DNA from: UBA9611 sp965237595
GTDB taxonomy: Bacteria > Chloroflexota > Dehalococcoidia > Lucifugimonadales > UBA3495
Reading direction: 5' to 3'
Assembly: GCA_965237595.1 (NCBI GenBank)
Contig: CBDEFY010000007.1
Location: 496,001-560,000, forward strand
DNA: 64,000 bases
Position numbers and translations under genes: made by a program. The notes beneath the pieces are model-generated. The model ran no database searches, was not told where the DNA came from, and worked only from the letters and a program-made list of their open reading frames with translations. Numbering within the stretch: position 1 is the stretch's first letter; each line of letters begins with the position of its first letter. Positions 1 through 9,971 of this stretch are shown here, one piece after another.

Positions 1-3
1 TCC

Positions 4-2100
4 ATGGCCCTGCAAGTCTCCAGGGAGGATGTCGCCTTTGTAAACGGCTCGACGCCGCGAGTAATCAAGCTCAAGATCAAGACCGAGACCAGAGGCCAGC
101 TTCAAGTCAAACTGGACAAGCTGGTCTTCCTTGGTACGACCACCGATGTCTCGACGGTCAGTCCAAGGGCGGCTACCCACCAATACATCAGCCCTGGCGT
201 AGCCGAGTTGGGGAGTTCCTTGGCCGGTGACCCCGACCTGACCGCCCTGCCCCCGAACACCAGCTACGTGCTCAGGATCTACAACGTCCATCCCGGGTTG
301 TTGAACGTGAACTGGGCATTTGGCGCTCTGACCGACTCCACCCACAACCCAGACGACGGCGACGATGAACTGGCCATCCGCGTCTACCGCGGGCTGGTGA
401 CCGACGCAAACAATAACCTGATTCCGCCCGGAAGGGCTGGTGAAAACCCGGAGGGCCTCAAGAACGACTTGGTGGGCCGGGCACACATCCACCCGCACCA
501 CGGCGAGACGTATCTGCGCACCGGGTTCATCGAGGTAGACGAGGGGATGTACACCATCGTCTTCTCCAACGAAGGGGACAATGATGAAGTGGGATAGAAT
601 TCACCCACTTTGACCAACCCGTTCGCCGCATCGGGAATCATTACCGACACCTGGATCTAGGCGCCAGCCTACCGCGACTATCAGGTTCGGTCTAACCTGG
701 GCGAGATTGGACTCAAGGCCGTGGTGCGTCAGGTGCCCGGCGCCTTGGAACCCTCGCCCTTGCCATGGTCGCCCGAGTCGATTTCCTGGGTCAAGAACCT
801 GGTCTACATCGAGTCTTTCCGGGAACCCCTTGGCTTGGCCGACGTTTTGGTCGATAAGGACAACGACTTCATCTTTGACACGGTCGACGGCGGATGGGTC
901 AACGGCGCCTTAATCGATGAGAGCAGCGTGAAATCAAAGCGGTTCACCGACCAGCACCGGGGCGGCACGACCTACGGCCTAATCGTCAACAGCGCCGGAC
1001 TGACCGTAAACGTACAAGACCTGAATAACCCTGCTGAAGGTGTGCTAATCTCGGTTACGGGCCGAGGCGACAATCGAGCTGAATTGAACGTCTGCGATAC
1101 CGCGCTGTTCGTCACCAACGGAGACTCGGTGAAAGTAACCTGCGGGTCCCTGATCCTGGACGTTATTCAGGGACCGGTGGAAGTCCCGCTATTCGACGGT
1201 CTGTTGGTGGAGGTTCCAAGCAAAGCGTCTACAAAGGTGGAGAAGGTAACCAGCAGCAAATTCACCGTAAGGACCCTGAAGAAGAAGGGCCCCAAAGACG
1301 TAAAGATCACGAACAAAGCTCAGATCAACTACACCTTGGCCGAAGGAGCCGAAGTCGCCGTGGAAAAAGGCGTTGCTTTGGCCGCGCCTACACCAACTCC
1401 CGGAGTGCCGGCTACCGCGACGCCGACGCCCACTGCGTCACCAACCGCCGTGCCGACTCCGATTGTAACTCCGGTTTCGACCGCCACTCCAGCCCCCGCC
1501 ACGGCGACGCCTACTCCTGTGCCGACGGGCATGCCCACATCGACGCCCACGCCAACCCCAGTGCCGCCGGCCACGCCGACACCTGCGCCTACTCCGACAC
1601 CTACGGCCACGCCAACTCCCATGCCTACTCCGGCGCCGATTGAGACCACCATCGCCAGCGACGGCTTGGAGATTGGCGGGTTTGACGGAGGGACCGGCTG
1701 GGCCGCCGACTGGGTGACAGCGGGGATGAAGGTGACCCGTGTTACCAGCCAGGACGGCCCGTACACTGGCGCATTCCACGTCAGGCTGTTAAAAGACAGC
1801 GGAAGCGCCGTCCTTCAGGTTGACCTGACAGGGCACAGCGGAGTGCACTTGAAGTTCTGGGCCAAGGTCGACGGGTTCGGCGGCTCCGATACAGCCACGG
1901 TCGAGGTGAGCACCGACGGAGGTATCACTTTCAGCACGGTGCAGACGTTCACCACATCTGACTCTGACGCCGTCTACCGGTCTTACGACGTAGACCTGAG
2001 CGGTTTGTCGATGACGTCAAATTTCCAGATTGCCTTCCGGACCAACGCCGCCGCCAAGAAGTCCAAGCTGATGATTGACGATGTGGAGCTGGTCGAATAG
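4..2100 (+). pseudogene. Pro/Thr-rich surface protein interrupted by two in-frame TAG codons
   Basis: One reading frame runs from the window edge to TAG at 2098-2100 and is broken only by TAG at 595-597 and TAG at 658-660. The residues between and after the two stops read as ordinary protein (for example APAYRDYQVRSNLGEIGLKA just after the second). The N-terminal part has His/Asp-rich beta-type sequence. Bases 1381-1650 encode a linker of PTPTP/ATPTP repeats, and the last ~140 residues look like a beta-sandwich carbohydrate- or ligand-binding domain ending DDVELVE. Such linkers are usual in secreted or cell-wall proteins. No ribosome-binding site precedes the first ATG, so the gene may begin upstream of the window. 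The family is not recognised. Other genes here end in TAG, so general TAG recoding is unlikely; decay is the simplest reading. Confidence 0.6.
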
Positions 2101-2278
2101 CGAGGGCGGACGAGACTCCGCCAAGCTCAACGCTCGTCCAAGGGCCAAGGAGGCCCAGGATACGGTTAGGCCTTTATTCGAGGACGGGGAAGAATCTTGC
2201 CAGCGTCCTGAGACCGAGATTGAAGCGAATGAGGGACTAATCTCCCAGTAACCGGTTGTGCAACGGAAGGACCAAAAG

Positions 2279-2447
2279 AACATGAGTCATCCCGGATTTG
2301 TGGATGGATGCCAGAGACGAAAGATATAGACAAAAATACTGAAAGCACGTGGGCGGCGGTCGGCCATTGAACATGGGCAGCGCCGCCTTCGTCGGGGTGA
2401 GTGCCACAGAATGTTCTCACGAGTCAAACTCCGGAATGACTCATGTT
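2279..2447. repeat. MITE-like intergenic repeat, copy A, with terminal inverted repeats
   Basis: The element starts AACATGAGTCATCCCGGA and ends with the near-complement TCCGGAATGACTCATGTT. Inside is a GC-rich inverted repeat (GGGCGGCGGTC ... GCAGCGCCGCC) preceded by AGACAAAAATACTGAAAGCACGTG. The same internal block recurs at about 10.2 kb and 49.1 kb in the opposite orientation. It has no coding potential. Together with the stretch from 2101 it fills the gap between the surface protein and the exonuclease gene. Confidence 0.7.
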
Positions 2448-2471
2448 TGTTGTCGGATGGGTCTTAAATGC

Positions 2472-3344
2472 TCAGGCCCATTTGTGGGGAAGCTCAATCA
2501 GCCTGCCGAACCCCAGTTCATCACACAGGGATTGGTACTTGTCCCGGTCAACCCCTCTCCATTCCAGGTTATCTAGAGACGCATCGATGGGGACGTCAGT
2601 CCGGAGGGTTGCCAAGTCCTTGTACAAACGGGCCTCGCTAGTGTTGGCACTGAGGCTATCAGCTGCGCCGGCCGCACCCCTGACGTGGACATCCCAGTCA
2701 GCGGCGTCGCGGGGGATGTCCTCGATGTGCCCGTATCGGGCCAGCAATTGGGCCGCTGTCTTTGCCCCCCATCTGGGGACCCCAGGGATACCGTCGGCAG
2801 TGTCTCCGGTCAGGGCCAAAAGGTCTGGTATGGAACCGGGAGAGACCCCGAATTTCTCTACCACGCCGGCTTCGTCAATCACCCGCTCCCTCCGCCGGTC
2901 GTAGCAGACCACCGAATTACCCCGGACCACTTGGGCTAGGTCCTTGTCCGGAGAGCAGATAACCACCTGTTCAACCTCGGGAAGCTCGCGGCAGGTGATT
3001 GCGGCCGTGGCCAGGGCGTCGTCGGCCTCGTACTCCACCATGGGCCAGACCAGGATCCCGAGGGAGTCCACAGCCCGCTCGGCCAGTTCAAATTGAGCCA
3101 TTAGGTCTTCGGGAGTGCCTTCTCCGGTCTTATAGCCGGCGAACATGTCGTTCCGGAACGACTCCACAACATGGTCGAAGGCGCAACCGATGTGGCTCAC
3201 TCCGTCTTCCCTGAGCAGATAGAGAAGACTCTGGAATATGCCGCGGACCGCTCCCACAGGACGCCCATCGGGAGCCGTTATCGGAGGCAGGGCAAAATAA
3301 GACCGGAACAGTTCGTAGGTGCCGTCCACCAGATAGACCTTCAT
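2472..3344 (-). CDS. 5'-3' exonuclease, PolA N-terminal (FEN) type
   Basis: The 290-residue protein opens MKVYLVDGTYELFRSYFALP, the classic start of the PolA-type 5' nuclease domain with its first metal-binding Asp. The PIN-like half contains ADDALAT (metal-binding acidic pair), SPDKDLAQVV and YDRR. The helix-hairpin-helix half begins LTGDTADGIPGVPRWGAKTAA, the conserved GDxxDxIPGVxGxG signature. This resembles a stand-alone 5'-3' exonuclease as used in Okazaki fragment or flap processing, with no polymerase domain attached. The reading frame is open for 50 codons upstream, but the family start fits the ATG at 3344, with GGAGG upstream. The frame ends 3' of the peptide receptor gene on the same strand; the two are 32 bp apart. 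Confidence 0.88.
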   Translation of the reverse strand: MKVYLVDGTYELFRSYFALPPITAPDGRPVGAVRGIFQSLLYLLREDGVSHIGCAFDHVVESFRNDMFAGYKTGEGTPEDLMAQFELAERAVDSLGILVWPMVEYEADDALATAAITCRELPEVEQVVICSPDKDLAQVVRGNSVVCYDRRRERVIDEAGVVEKFGVSPGSIPDLLALTGDTADGIPGVPRWGAKTAAQLLARYGHIEDIPRDAADWDVHVRGAAGAADSLSANTSEARLYKDLATLRTDVPIDASLDNLEWRGVDRDKYQSLCDELGFGRLIELPHKWA

Positions 3345-3376
3345 GTCACCGCGATCCTCCGGTCCGCCCGATTGCT

Positions 3377-4978
3377 CTATTCGGTGAAATACACGTAACG
3401 GAACCTGGGGATAACCATAGGGAACAGGAAGTAATCGTTCACAAAGGGCTTGATGAGGACGGACCCCCCGTTGGAGTGCCATAACGGCACCCACGGCGCA
3501 TCTTCGACGATTAGCTCTTCGGCCTGGTTATACAGGTCGAACCTGGCACTTTCGTCCAGCTCGACCCGGGCACGCTCCAACAGAAGGTCAACCTGGCCGC
3601 TGGAGTATTCGGACTGATTGTTGGTGCTCTTACTGTGGAACAAAACATCCAAGAAATTTTCCGGGTCCGGGTAATCGGCGATCCAGCCAAGACCGCCGAA
3701 CATCTGGAACCTATTTTTGTGCAGGTCCCCCAGGAATATGGCCCATTCCGTTTGGAGTATCTCCATTTCCAGACCCAGGTTTACTTCCCACATGGCCAAT
3801 ATGGCTTCGATGGACGGGCTTGCCGGGGCGCCGAAGGAGCCCGGCACGGTCAGGGTGATCCGGGGCATCGCGCTGGCGGACCCGTATTTGGATTCCTGGA
3901 TCAACCGACGGGCCTTGTCCGGGTCGTACTCGTACCCCTTTAGGTCCGGATTGAAGCCGGGGAAGCCGGGCGGCAGGATACCCGCCGCCGGCACCACCAG
4001 GTCCTGCAACAGGGTGGTAGCCAAAGTCTGCCGGTCTATGGCGTAGTTCAAGGCCTGCCTGACTTTGATATCGTCGAACGGAGGCGTGGAAGTGTTGAAC
4101 CCAAAGTAATCCACGTCAAACGCCGGTGGGGCCGCCACTATCTCGTTTCTCAGAGGATTGGACGGGTCCTCCACTCCGGGCAACAGTGACAGCGGGATCC
4201 CGGTGACGTGTATCTCGTCGTTCTCGTACATCAGCATGCTGTTGCCGCCGCTAAGCAGGAATTCCACCTCATCCAACTTGGCCGGCCCTAGGTGATAGTC
4301 CTCGAACCTAGCCAGCCGCAGCACCTCACCAGGAGTGTACTCGGCCAGGCGGAACGGCCCGGTGCCGTTGGGCTCCAAAATCCAACTGCGGCCTGATTCA
4401 ACATTCTGCTGGTCGAGGACGAAGGTCACCGGGTAGGTGAGTTTGGAGAGGAAATAGGCTTTGGGGGCATCGGTGGTGATAGTCAAGGTCCGGTTGTCGA
4501 TGACTTGGACGCCGGATATCTGGGTAGCCGCCCCTTCCAGTCTCTGTTGCACACCCACTATGTCGCTCAGAAATACGCTGGCGTTGAAGGCCTCGGTAGC
4601 CGGGTCGGCCGCCCTCTCCAGAGACCACTTGATGTCGCCGGCCGTCACGCTCCTTCCGTCGTGAAATTTGGCCTCAGGCCGTAGGCGAAAGGTGGTCGTG
4701 GTCCCGTCGGGGCTGACGTCCCAGCCTTCGGCTAGGTCGCCCACTATGGTCAGGTTGCGATCAATGGTCATCAGACCGCCGAAAATCTCCACGGCGTATA
4801 CAGCAGAGTCCGTGTCGGTGGTCAGGTGCGGGTCCAAGGTCGGAGGCTCCGGGCCCAGCCGAAGAAGAACTCCGCCTACAGGGCGCAGGTCCGGGGTCGG
4901 GGAGGGTGCAGGGGAGCCAGATGAGCACGCGACTGCTACCAAGAGAATCAAAGATAGTAATGCGAAAATCAGTTTCAT
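3377..4978 (-). CDS. ABC transporter substrate-binding lipoprotein, peptide/nickel family 5
   Basis: About 533 residues. The N-terminus MKLIFALLSLILLVAVACSS is a lipoprotein signal with lipobox VAVAC, followed by a Ser/Pro linker. The mature part carries the SBP_bac_5 hallmarks: GGVLLRLGPEPPTLDPHLTT, then GWDVSPDGTTTTFRLRPEAKFHDG, a region resembling the family signature around residues 95-120. It probably binds oligopeptides or similar solutes at the outer face of the membrane. No permease or ATPase genes lie next to it, so it may work with a transporter encoded elsewhere, perhaps the Dpp-like one at 52.5-56.4 kb. The ATG at 4978 has GAGG seven bases upstream; an in-frame TTG at 4993 is a less likely start. 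Confidence 0.85.
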   Translation of the reverse strand: MKLIFALLSLILLVAVACSSGSPAPSPTPDLRPVGGVLLRLGPEPPTLDPHLTTDTDSAVYAVEIFGGLMTIDRNLTIVGDLAEGWDVSPDGTTTTFRLRPEAKFHDGRSVTAGDIKWSLERAADPATEAFNASVFLSDIVGVQQRLEGAATQISGVQVIDNRTLTITTDAPKAYFLSKLTYPVTFVLDQQNVESGRSWILEPNGTGPFRLAEYTPGEVLRLARFEDYHLGPAKLDEVEFLLSGGNSMLMYENDEIHVTGIPLSLLPGVEDPSNPLRNEIVAAPPAFDVDYFGFNTSTPPFDDIKVRQALNYAIDRQTLATTLLQDLVVPAAGILPPGFPGFNPDLKGYEYDPDKARRLIQESKYGSASAMPRITLTVPGSFGAPASPSIEAILAMWEVNLGLEMEILQTEWAIFLGDLHKNRFQMFGGLGWIADYPDPENFLDVLFHSKSTNNQSEYSSGQVDLLLERARVELDESARFDLYNQAEELIVEDAPWVPLWHSNGGSVLIKPFVNDYFLFPMVIPRFRYVYFTE

Positions 4979-5292
4979 CCTAGACCTCGTCAAACCGGGC
5001 CGTCATTTGGAACCTAGCGTCCTGCATGCAGTCTGTAAACACGCCAGTTGATACAAATTAGCCCTGCCAAAGCCAATTGTCTGCCCTTCAAAACTCACTG
5101 TAATAAGGCCCCTGGCTAATGTCAATGGACTCTGCCTGTTCCCAGATTCGGGAATCCGGAGCGGGCCTCCGCCTACTTGAATCTGCGGGATTTTCGCTTT
5201 TTGCCTGGCCTGCCCTTGAGTTGGCTATACTAATTACCCTGAGGATACGAGGTGAACTCAGAATCGGATTAGCCGCAGCCGGACCGCCAACC

Positions 5293-6282
5293 ATGCAAAA
5301 TTTGAACCGCAATCATGAAACGGGCCTGCTTCCCGGTACAGAAGTGGTGTGCTTCGGCGTGCTTAGCTACCTCCAGTTGATGGTCGTGGACCGGGTCCCC
5401 GTTCACAACGGCGGAACGCAGATTGAGCACCTGGCCGATTCCTACGGCGATGACGCGGCCATCGTGGCCGGCATGCTCCACCAGTGGGGCCAGAAGTCCA
5501 GGTTCATCCCGTCGGCCTTGGGCGACGACGAACTGGGCAACAAGGTGGCCGCCACAGTGGACCGCTTGGGCGTTCCAGTTCGCGTAACCGTCAAACCGGG
5601 AGTGGCCACGGTGACCGAGCTTTCCATAGTTGACCCCAGCGGCGCGCGCACCTATTTCTACCAGCGCACCCCTGAGTTGCTGGCCACTCTGGACGAGGCG
5701 GACCTGACTCCATTGGAGAGCGCCGCCTACCTGTACGTGGACTGGTACGACGGCGACCACATCCTGCGGCCCATGAAGGCGGGCTCCCAGTTGGGAGTCC
5801 CAGTCTTCGTAAACATCGAGTCCCAGCACGGAGACCGGGAACTGGTGGCCAAGCTTGCCCCCTACACCACCGTCTGCCAAGTATCGGCCGACGGACCGGG
5901 TTCCGGCGACGGACCGGATTCCGCCGACGAGCCCGACGCGGGAGACGACATGGCATCGATTGCCAACGGTTTGCTGGATGCCGGTATCGACACGGTTGTA
6001 ATCACGGGAGGGAGCCGCGGCTGTCTGGCCGCAGACGCCAGCCAGACCGTCCGGGTGGGCGCCCCGCAGGTGAAAGTAGTGGACGGGAACGGGGCCGGTT
6101 CCTGCTTCTCCGGAGGGTTCATTTACGGGAGAATACGGGGATGGACCTTGGAGGGGTGCGCCCGATTCGCCACCGCCCAGGCCAGTCTTAAATGCGGCGT
6201 GCCCGGCTACAAAGTGGCTTCCGTCGCTGAGGGTGAGCGCGTAGCCGAAACCCTGCATGCCGAGCTCAAAACACGGCACTAG
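5293..6282 (+). CDS. PfkB/ribokinase-family sugar kinase-like protein with altered catalytic motif
   Basis: 329 residues from the ATG at 5293 (the frame is open 58 codons further upstream but that part is not family-like). Ribokinase-fold features: GGTQIEHLADSYG near residue 40, the small-molecule-binding lobe, GIDTVVITGGSRGCLA near residue 235, and the anion-hole motif as VDGNGAGSCFSGGF. In canonical PfkB kinases this motif is DTxGAGD, where the last Asp is the catalytic base; here it is Ser. The protein may phosphorylate weakly, use another base or act as a binding protein. A Gly/Asp-rich loop (GPGSGDGPDSADEPDAGDD) is unusual. The substrate cannot be predicted. Confidence 0.72.
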   Translation: MQNLNRNHETGLLPGTEVVCFGVLSYLQLMVVDRVPVHNGGTQIEHLADSYGDDAAIVAGMLHQWGQKSRFIPSALGDDELGNKVAATVDRLGVPVRVTVKPGVATVTELSIVDPSGARTYFYQRTPELLATLDEADLTPLESAAYLYVDWYDGDHILRPMKAGSQLGVPVFVNIESQHGDRELVAKLAPYTTVCQVSADGPGSGDGPDSADEPDAGDDMASIANGLLDAGIDTVVITGGSRGCLAADASQTVRVGAPQVKVVDGNGAGSCFSGGFIYGRIRGWTLEGCARFATAQASLKCGVPGYKVASVAEGERVAETLHAELKTRH

Positions 6283-6513
6283 CCGGCTAGCCTAGCCCAG
6301 CTTTGAATCAATGCTCAGCGGCCCTCCAGAGCACCGTAAACGGGCCGGATCGGACGGGGTGACAGCCACACGCCAAATTGGGAATGGGCTGGCTAACGGC
6401 CTCACAAAGCGATAGACCGGGTTTTTCTTAGGCCTCACAGCATAGAATCCACCTGATCTCACTTTTCCGACACCAGGGAGGGAGATTTCAAGATCCGGTA
6501 ACGCGTTCTGGGT

Positions 6514-7695
6514 TTAGGCGGTTTTGACGCCGGCGAACGCTGGGATCACCTCTTTGCCGTAAAGTTCGATGGACTCCATCACCCGTTCGTGGGGGATGGT
6601 CTCCGTCTGCATGATGAGCATTACCTGGTCGACACCGACATCTTCATAGGTCTTGATGGTCTTGATGCAGCTTTCGGGGTTGCCGGCGATGATGACGCCA
6701 CGGTCGGACAAGGTGTTGGCGTCCAGCTCGGCGACGGCCGCCCGGGCCGCGCCAGGACCTGAGTCCAGGGAGATTCCCGCCTCCTCCGCCTGGGTCTTGT
6801 GCTCCTCGTCGGACTGGCGGAGCCAGCGGCCGAAGTCCGCCTTCAGGTTGTCCGGTACGCCGCCCCAAGACTCCAGCAGCTCTTCATACGCGTTGATGCG
6901 GCCTTGGATGTAGGGTTTGTCCGGCCCGAAGAAGGTCTTCATGGATTCAGCGCACAGTTCTTTGGCTTCTTGGTCGTCCTTGCCGCAGAAGGAGTGGACG
7001 TTGTTGGCCCAGTAATCGTTGATCTCCGCGCCAACCGGGTCGGCGTCCGTGATGGCGTCCCGATAGACTTTGACGTGCTCTTTGAGGATGTCCACGGCGT
7101 ACGAGGCCGACGACAGCACGCCGATGCCCTTCTGCGCCGCCAATCGGAAGCTCTCGGTCTGGGTGCAGGCCAGGTACATACGGGGATGGGGTTTCTGGAA
7201 GGGCTTGGGCAGCACCCGCCGCGCCGGGACGTTCCAGAACTTGCCTTCCCAGGAAAATTCGTCGGACTGCCAGATCTGGGGCAGCATGGACAGCGCCTCA
7301 TCCCACCGCTCCCTGGTCTCCCGGGGATCGATTCCCTGGCCGGTCTGCTCGTAGGCGTTGGAGCGTCCGGTGCCCACCTCCACGCGGCCGTTGGTCAGTT
7401 GGTCGACCATGGCCACCCGCTCCGCCACCCGGACGGGATGGTGGTTGGGCAGGATGGATACTCCGAAGCCGATCCGTATATTCTTGGTGCGCTGGCTTAG
7501 AGCGCCGAACATGACCTCGGGACAAGGCGAACCGGAGAACCCCATCAGGAAGTGGTGCTCCACGAACCAGAGGTTGTCAAAGCCCACCTTATCGGCCAGT
7601 TCGCACTGGTCCAGGGTCTCACGGTACAGGGCGTTCCAGTCCACGTCGTTTCCTTCGAAGGGCCGTTGCATTTCGTACAGGAGTCCGAATTTCAT
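6514..7695 (-). CDS. LLM class flavin-dependent oxidoreductase (bacterial luciferase-like)
   Basis: 393 residues beginning MKFGLLYEMQRPFEGNDVDW, a typical TIM-barrel luciferase-like start. Family features are WFVEHHFLMGFSGSPCPEVM (near residue 43), IRIGFGVSILPNHHPVRVAE and GRVEVGTGRSNAYEQTG. These proteins use FMNH2 (or F420) to mono-oxygenate or reduce organic substrates. A clear AAAGGAG lies just upstream of the ATG. The gene runs in the same direction as the acetamidase gene 110 bp upstream of it. Expansions of this superfamily are known in SAR202 Chloroflexota; the substrate is unknown. Confidence 0.88.
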   Translation of the reverse strand: MKFGLLYEMQRPFEGNDVDWNALYRETLDQCELADKVGFDNLWFVEHHFLMGFSGSPCPEVMFGALSQRTKNIRIGFGVSILPNHHPVRVAERVAMVDQLTNGRVEVGTGRSNAYEQTGQGIDPRETRERWDEALSMLPQIWQSDEFSWEGKFWNVPARRVLPKPFQKPHPRMYLACTQTESFRLAAQKGIGVLSSASYAVDILKEHVKVYRDAITDADPVGAEINDYWANNVHSFCGKDDQEAKELCAESMKTFFGPDKPYIQGRINAYEELLESWGGVPDNLKADFGRWLRQSDEEHKTQAEEAGISLDSGPGAARAAVAELDANTLSDRGVIIAGNPESCIKTIKTYEDVGVDQVMLIMQTETIPHERVMESIELYGKEVIPAFAGVKTA

Positions 7696-7806
7696 GTCAT
7701 TGCTCCTTTCGATCTTCTATCCAGTAGCGTTCGCCGGAATATGGCCGGATTCGGAGAGTATATAGCATCGTGGGATGGCCGGTGTTTTGCGGCCTCATTA
7801 GGGGCT

Positions 7807-8913
7807 TCAGTCTTCAAATATGTCCAACGGCAAAAAGGCCGAGACGACGAAGTTGGGCACGTCCACCACCTCGCTTACTTTCAGGTCCACAGCCACGCTG
7901 CAGATGCAGTAAGCCTGCTCCCTAGACCAACCCCTTTCCATCAACAGTTGAATCATGTTCAATAGCGCGTTCCGGGAAGCTAGGGTGCCGTCCTCGGACT
8001 GATTGACACCGTCAGCAATGCACATTCCGGTGGCGGCGATGAACCGCCTGGGCGCAGCCATTTCGGGGCTCGTGAAATAATCGTCCCTTTCGAAGATTGG
8101 GAAACGGATGTTACGGCGGGCGGCCTCCCCTTTTAGGGAGCGGAAACTCACGTGAAGAGTACAGTCCATCTCCACGGCGGTGCCGCAGCATTCGGAGTCC
8201 CCTTGGGCGTAATGGGCATCGCCAGCCGAGAACAGGGCTCCCTCGGTGAATACCGGCAGCATCAGCCTCGTTCCCACCGTGAGTTGTTTGATGTCCATGT
8301 TCCCACCGTGCTCCCGAGGCGGGATGGTGCGGAGACCTTCGCTGGCAAAGGGCTCCTGAGCTGGTACCGCGCCCTCGGGTGTTGGCCCCACCACCATACC
8401 TCCCCGGCGCAGCAGTTCATCCTCTCTCAGGAGTATCTCCTGCCGCAGCGCCCGGGATGGGGCCACTCCGATGGTCCCCATGAAAGACGCCTCGGGTATG
8501 CGTACTCCGGGCAACTGCTGGGAACGGGCAAACCCATCTTTCATCTCCCAATGGACCAGATAAGGTTCGGTGTACACGTCCCTCAAGAACCCAAATCCGG
8601 GCAGTATGCTGGTGAATCCCCAAGAAGCCGGCTCGATGTGCTGAATCGTCACCTCCAGAAGGTCTCCCGGTTCGGCCCCCTTCACGTAGACTGGCCCGGT
8701 GAGCGGATGGACCAGACCAAGGTCGGTGCCCAACAGGTCGACCGCCGCAGTAGTTGGGGTGATTTGGCCGTCGAAGGCATGCCTGGTCTGCATCACCACT
8801 TCCTCGCCCGGGTCAGCCTCAACGACGGGCGGAATATCCGGATGCCAACGGTTGTGTCCTTTTTCAGGCTCCTGGCCGCACCGTTTGGAGTAGTCCAGCT
8901 CAATGCTTTTCAT
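7807..8913 (-). CDS. Acetamidase/formamidase family protein
   Basis: 368 residues with family features in order: HNRWHPDIPPVVEADPGEEV (residues 20-39), LTGPVYVKGAEPGDLLEVTI, GFGFLRD, SFMGTIGVAPS, PPREHGGNMDIKQLTVGTRL and FSAGDAHYAQGDSECCGTAV. This is the FmdA/AmdA fold, a hydrolase of short-chain amides that releases ammonia and a carboxylate. An AGGAGG precedes the ATG. It may share a transcript with the downstream oxidoreductase. Whether it acts on formamide, acetamide or another amide is not visible. Confidence 0.9.
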   Translation of the reverse strand: MKSIELDYSKRCGQEPEKGHNRWHPDIPPVVEADPGEEVVMQTRHAFDGQITPTTAAVDLLGTDLGLVHPLTGPVYVKGAEPGDLLEVTIQHIEPASWGFTSILPGFGFLRDVYTEPYLVHWEMKDGFARSQQLPGVRIPEASFMGTIGVAPSRALRQEILLREDELLRRGGMVVGPTPEGAVPAQEPFASEGLRTIPPREHGGNMDIKQLTVGTRLMLPVFTEGALFSAGDAHYAQGDSECCGTAVEMDCTLHVSFRSLKGEAARRNIRFPIFERDDYFTSPEMAAPRRFIAATGMCIADGVNQSEDGTLASRNALLNMIQLLMERGWSREQAYCICSVAVDLKVSEVVDVPNFVVSAFLPLDIFED

Positions 8914-9079
8914 CAGCCTCCTCCTGTCCGGACCTGCGAATCGAGTTTATGGAGAGTCCACGCATTATAGACCAGAATGGGCGAAGCCCCTCCGCAGTTG
9001 ACGGCAGCCGATCAACCCTGGATACTGGCCGTGATTCGAGGCTATTGACTCGAACACTTGATGCCATCGGGAGGCCAAA

Positions 9080-9946
9080 ATGCGACTAGGAGCAATCTTC
9101 CCTCAGACAGAGATTGGCGCGGACCCCGCCGCCGTTAAGGACTTCGCCCAGGCCGCCGAAGACCTGGGTTACGAACACCTGCTGGTCTTCGATCACGTTT
9201 TGGGCGCCGACGCCAGCAAACGTGAGAGTTGGGACCGCCCCTACAGCAAAGATGACATGTTCCACGAGCCCTTCGTCATGTTCGGCTACTTGGGCGCCAT
9301 CACTGAGAAGTTGGAATTCACCACCGGAGTCCTGATCCTCGGACAGCGCCAGACCAGCCTGGTGGCCAAGCAGGCCGCGGAGGTCGACGTGCTGACCGGA
9401 GGCCGGCTGCGACTGGGCATCGGCATCGGCTGGAACGAGGTCGAGTACGAGGCTTTAGGCCAGAGTTTCACCAACCGGGGCCGCCGCAGCGAAGAGCAGA
9501 TTGAACTGCTGCGACTGCTGTGGACCCAGGAAACGGTGGACTTCAAGGGCAAGTACCACAAGATCACCAATGCGGGCATCAATCCCCTGCCCGTGCAACG
9601 GCCCATCCCCATCTGGCTGGGCGGAGGTGAGGAACGGGTAATCCGCCGCATAGGCAAGATGGCCGACGGCTGGTTCCCCCAGTTCCAGCCCGACAGCGCC
9701 GGTCAGGAGAAGATTCACGAGATGAGGGAACACGCCGTCACAGCGGGACGCGATCCCAAGGCCGTCGGCATCGAAGGCCGCATCGGCATCGCCAACGACA
9801 AACGAGAGGACTGGGAGAAAAAGGCCGCAGCCTGGGATGAGGTGGGCGCCACCCACCTGTCCGTCAACACCATGCGGGCCGGCCTGAAGGGCCCGGACCA
9901 GCACATCGAGGCCATCAAGAGGTTTAAAGAGACGGTTTCGGGGTAG
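9080..9946 (+). CDS. LLM class F420-type oxidoreductase
   Basis: 288 residues: MRLGAIFPQTEIGADPAAVK, then GYEHLLVFDHVLGAD, ATGVL-type strand seen as TTGVLILGQRQTSLVAKQAA, then DVLTGGRLRLGIGIGWNEVE (the TGGRxxLGxGxGWxxxE signature) and PIPIWLGGGEERVIRR. This signature is typical of the F420-dependent LLM subgroup, so a deazaflavin cofactor is plausible but inferred. The gene is transcribed divergently from the acetamidase gene at 7.8-8.9 kb; the 166-bp gap holds their promoters. The substrate is unknown. Confidence 0.87.
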   Translation: MRLGAIFPQTEIGADPAAVKDFAQAAEDLGYEHLLVFDHVLGADASKRESWDRPYSKDDMFHEPFVMFGYLGAITEKLEFTTGVLILGQRQTSLVAKQAAEVDVLTGGRLRLGIGIGWNEVEYEALGQSFTNRGRRSEEQIELLRLLWTQETVDFKGKYHKITNAGINPLPVQRPIPIWLGGGEERVIRRIGKMADGWFPQFQPDSAGQEKIHEMREHAVTAGRDPKAVGIEGRIGIANDKREDWEKKAAAWDEVGATHLSVNTMRAGLKGPDQHIEAIKRFKETVSG

Positions 9947-9971
9947 GCCAGGAACATACGACAATTTAGCG

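Noticed and set aside
1329..1766. Val/Gly-rich minus-strand frame
   Set aside because: It is only the complement of the Pro/Thr repeat linker.
4..2100. Genome-wide TAG recoding
   Set aside because: Many well-defined genes in the window end in TAG at the family-typical length, so TAG acts as stop.
5269..6279. 336-codon open frame on the minus strand opposite the PfkB-like gene
   Set aside because: Low-complexity Gly/Val/His-rich translation with no family features; it is a GC-rich shadow of the plus-strand gene.
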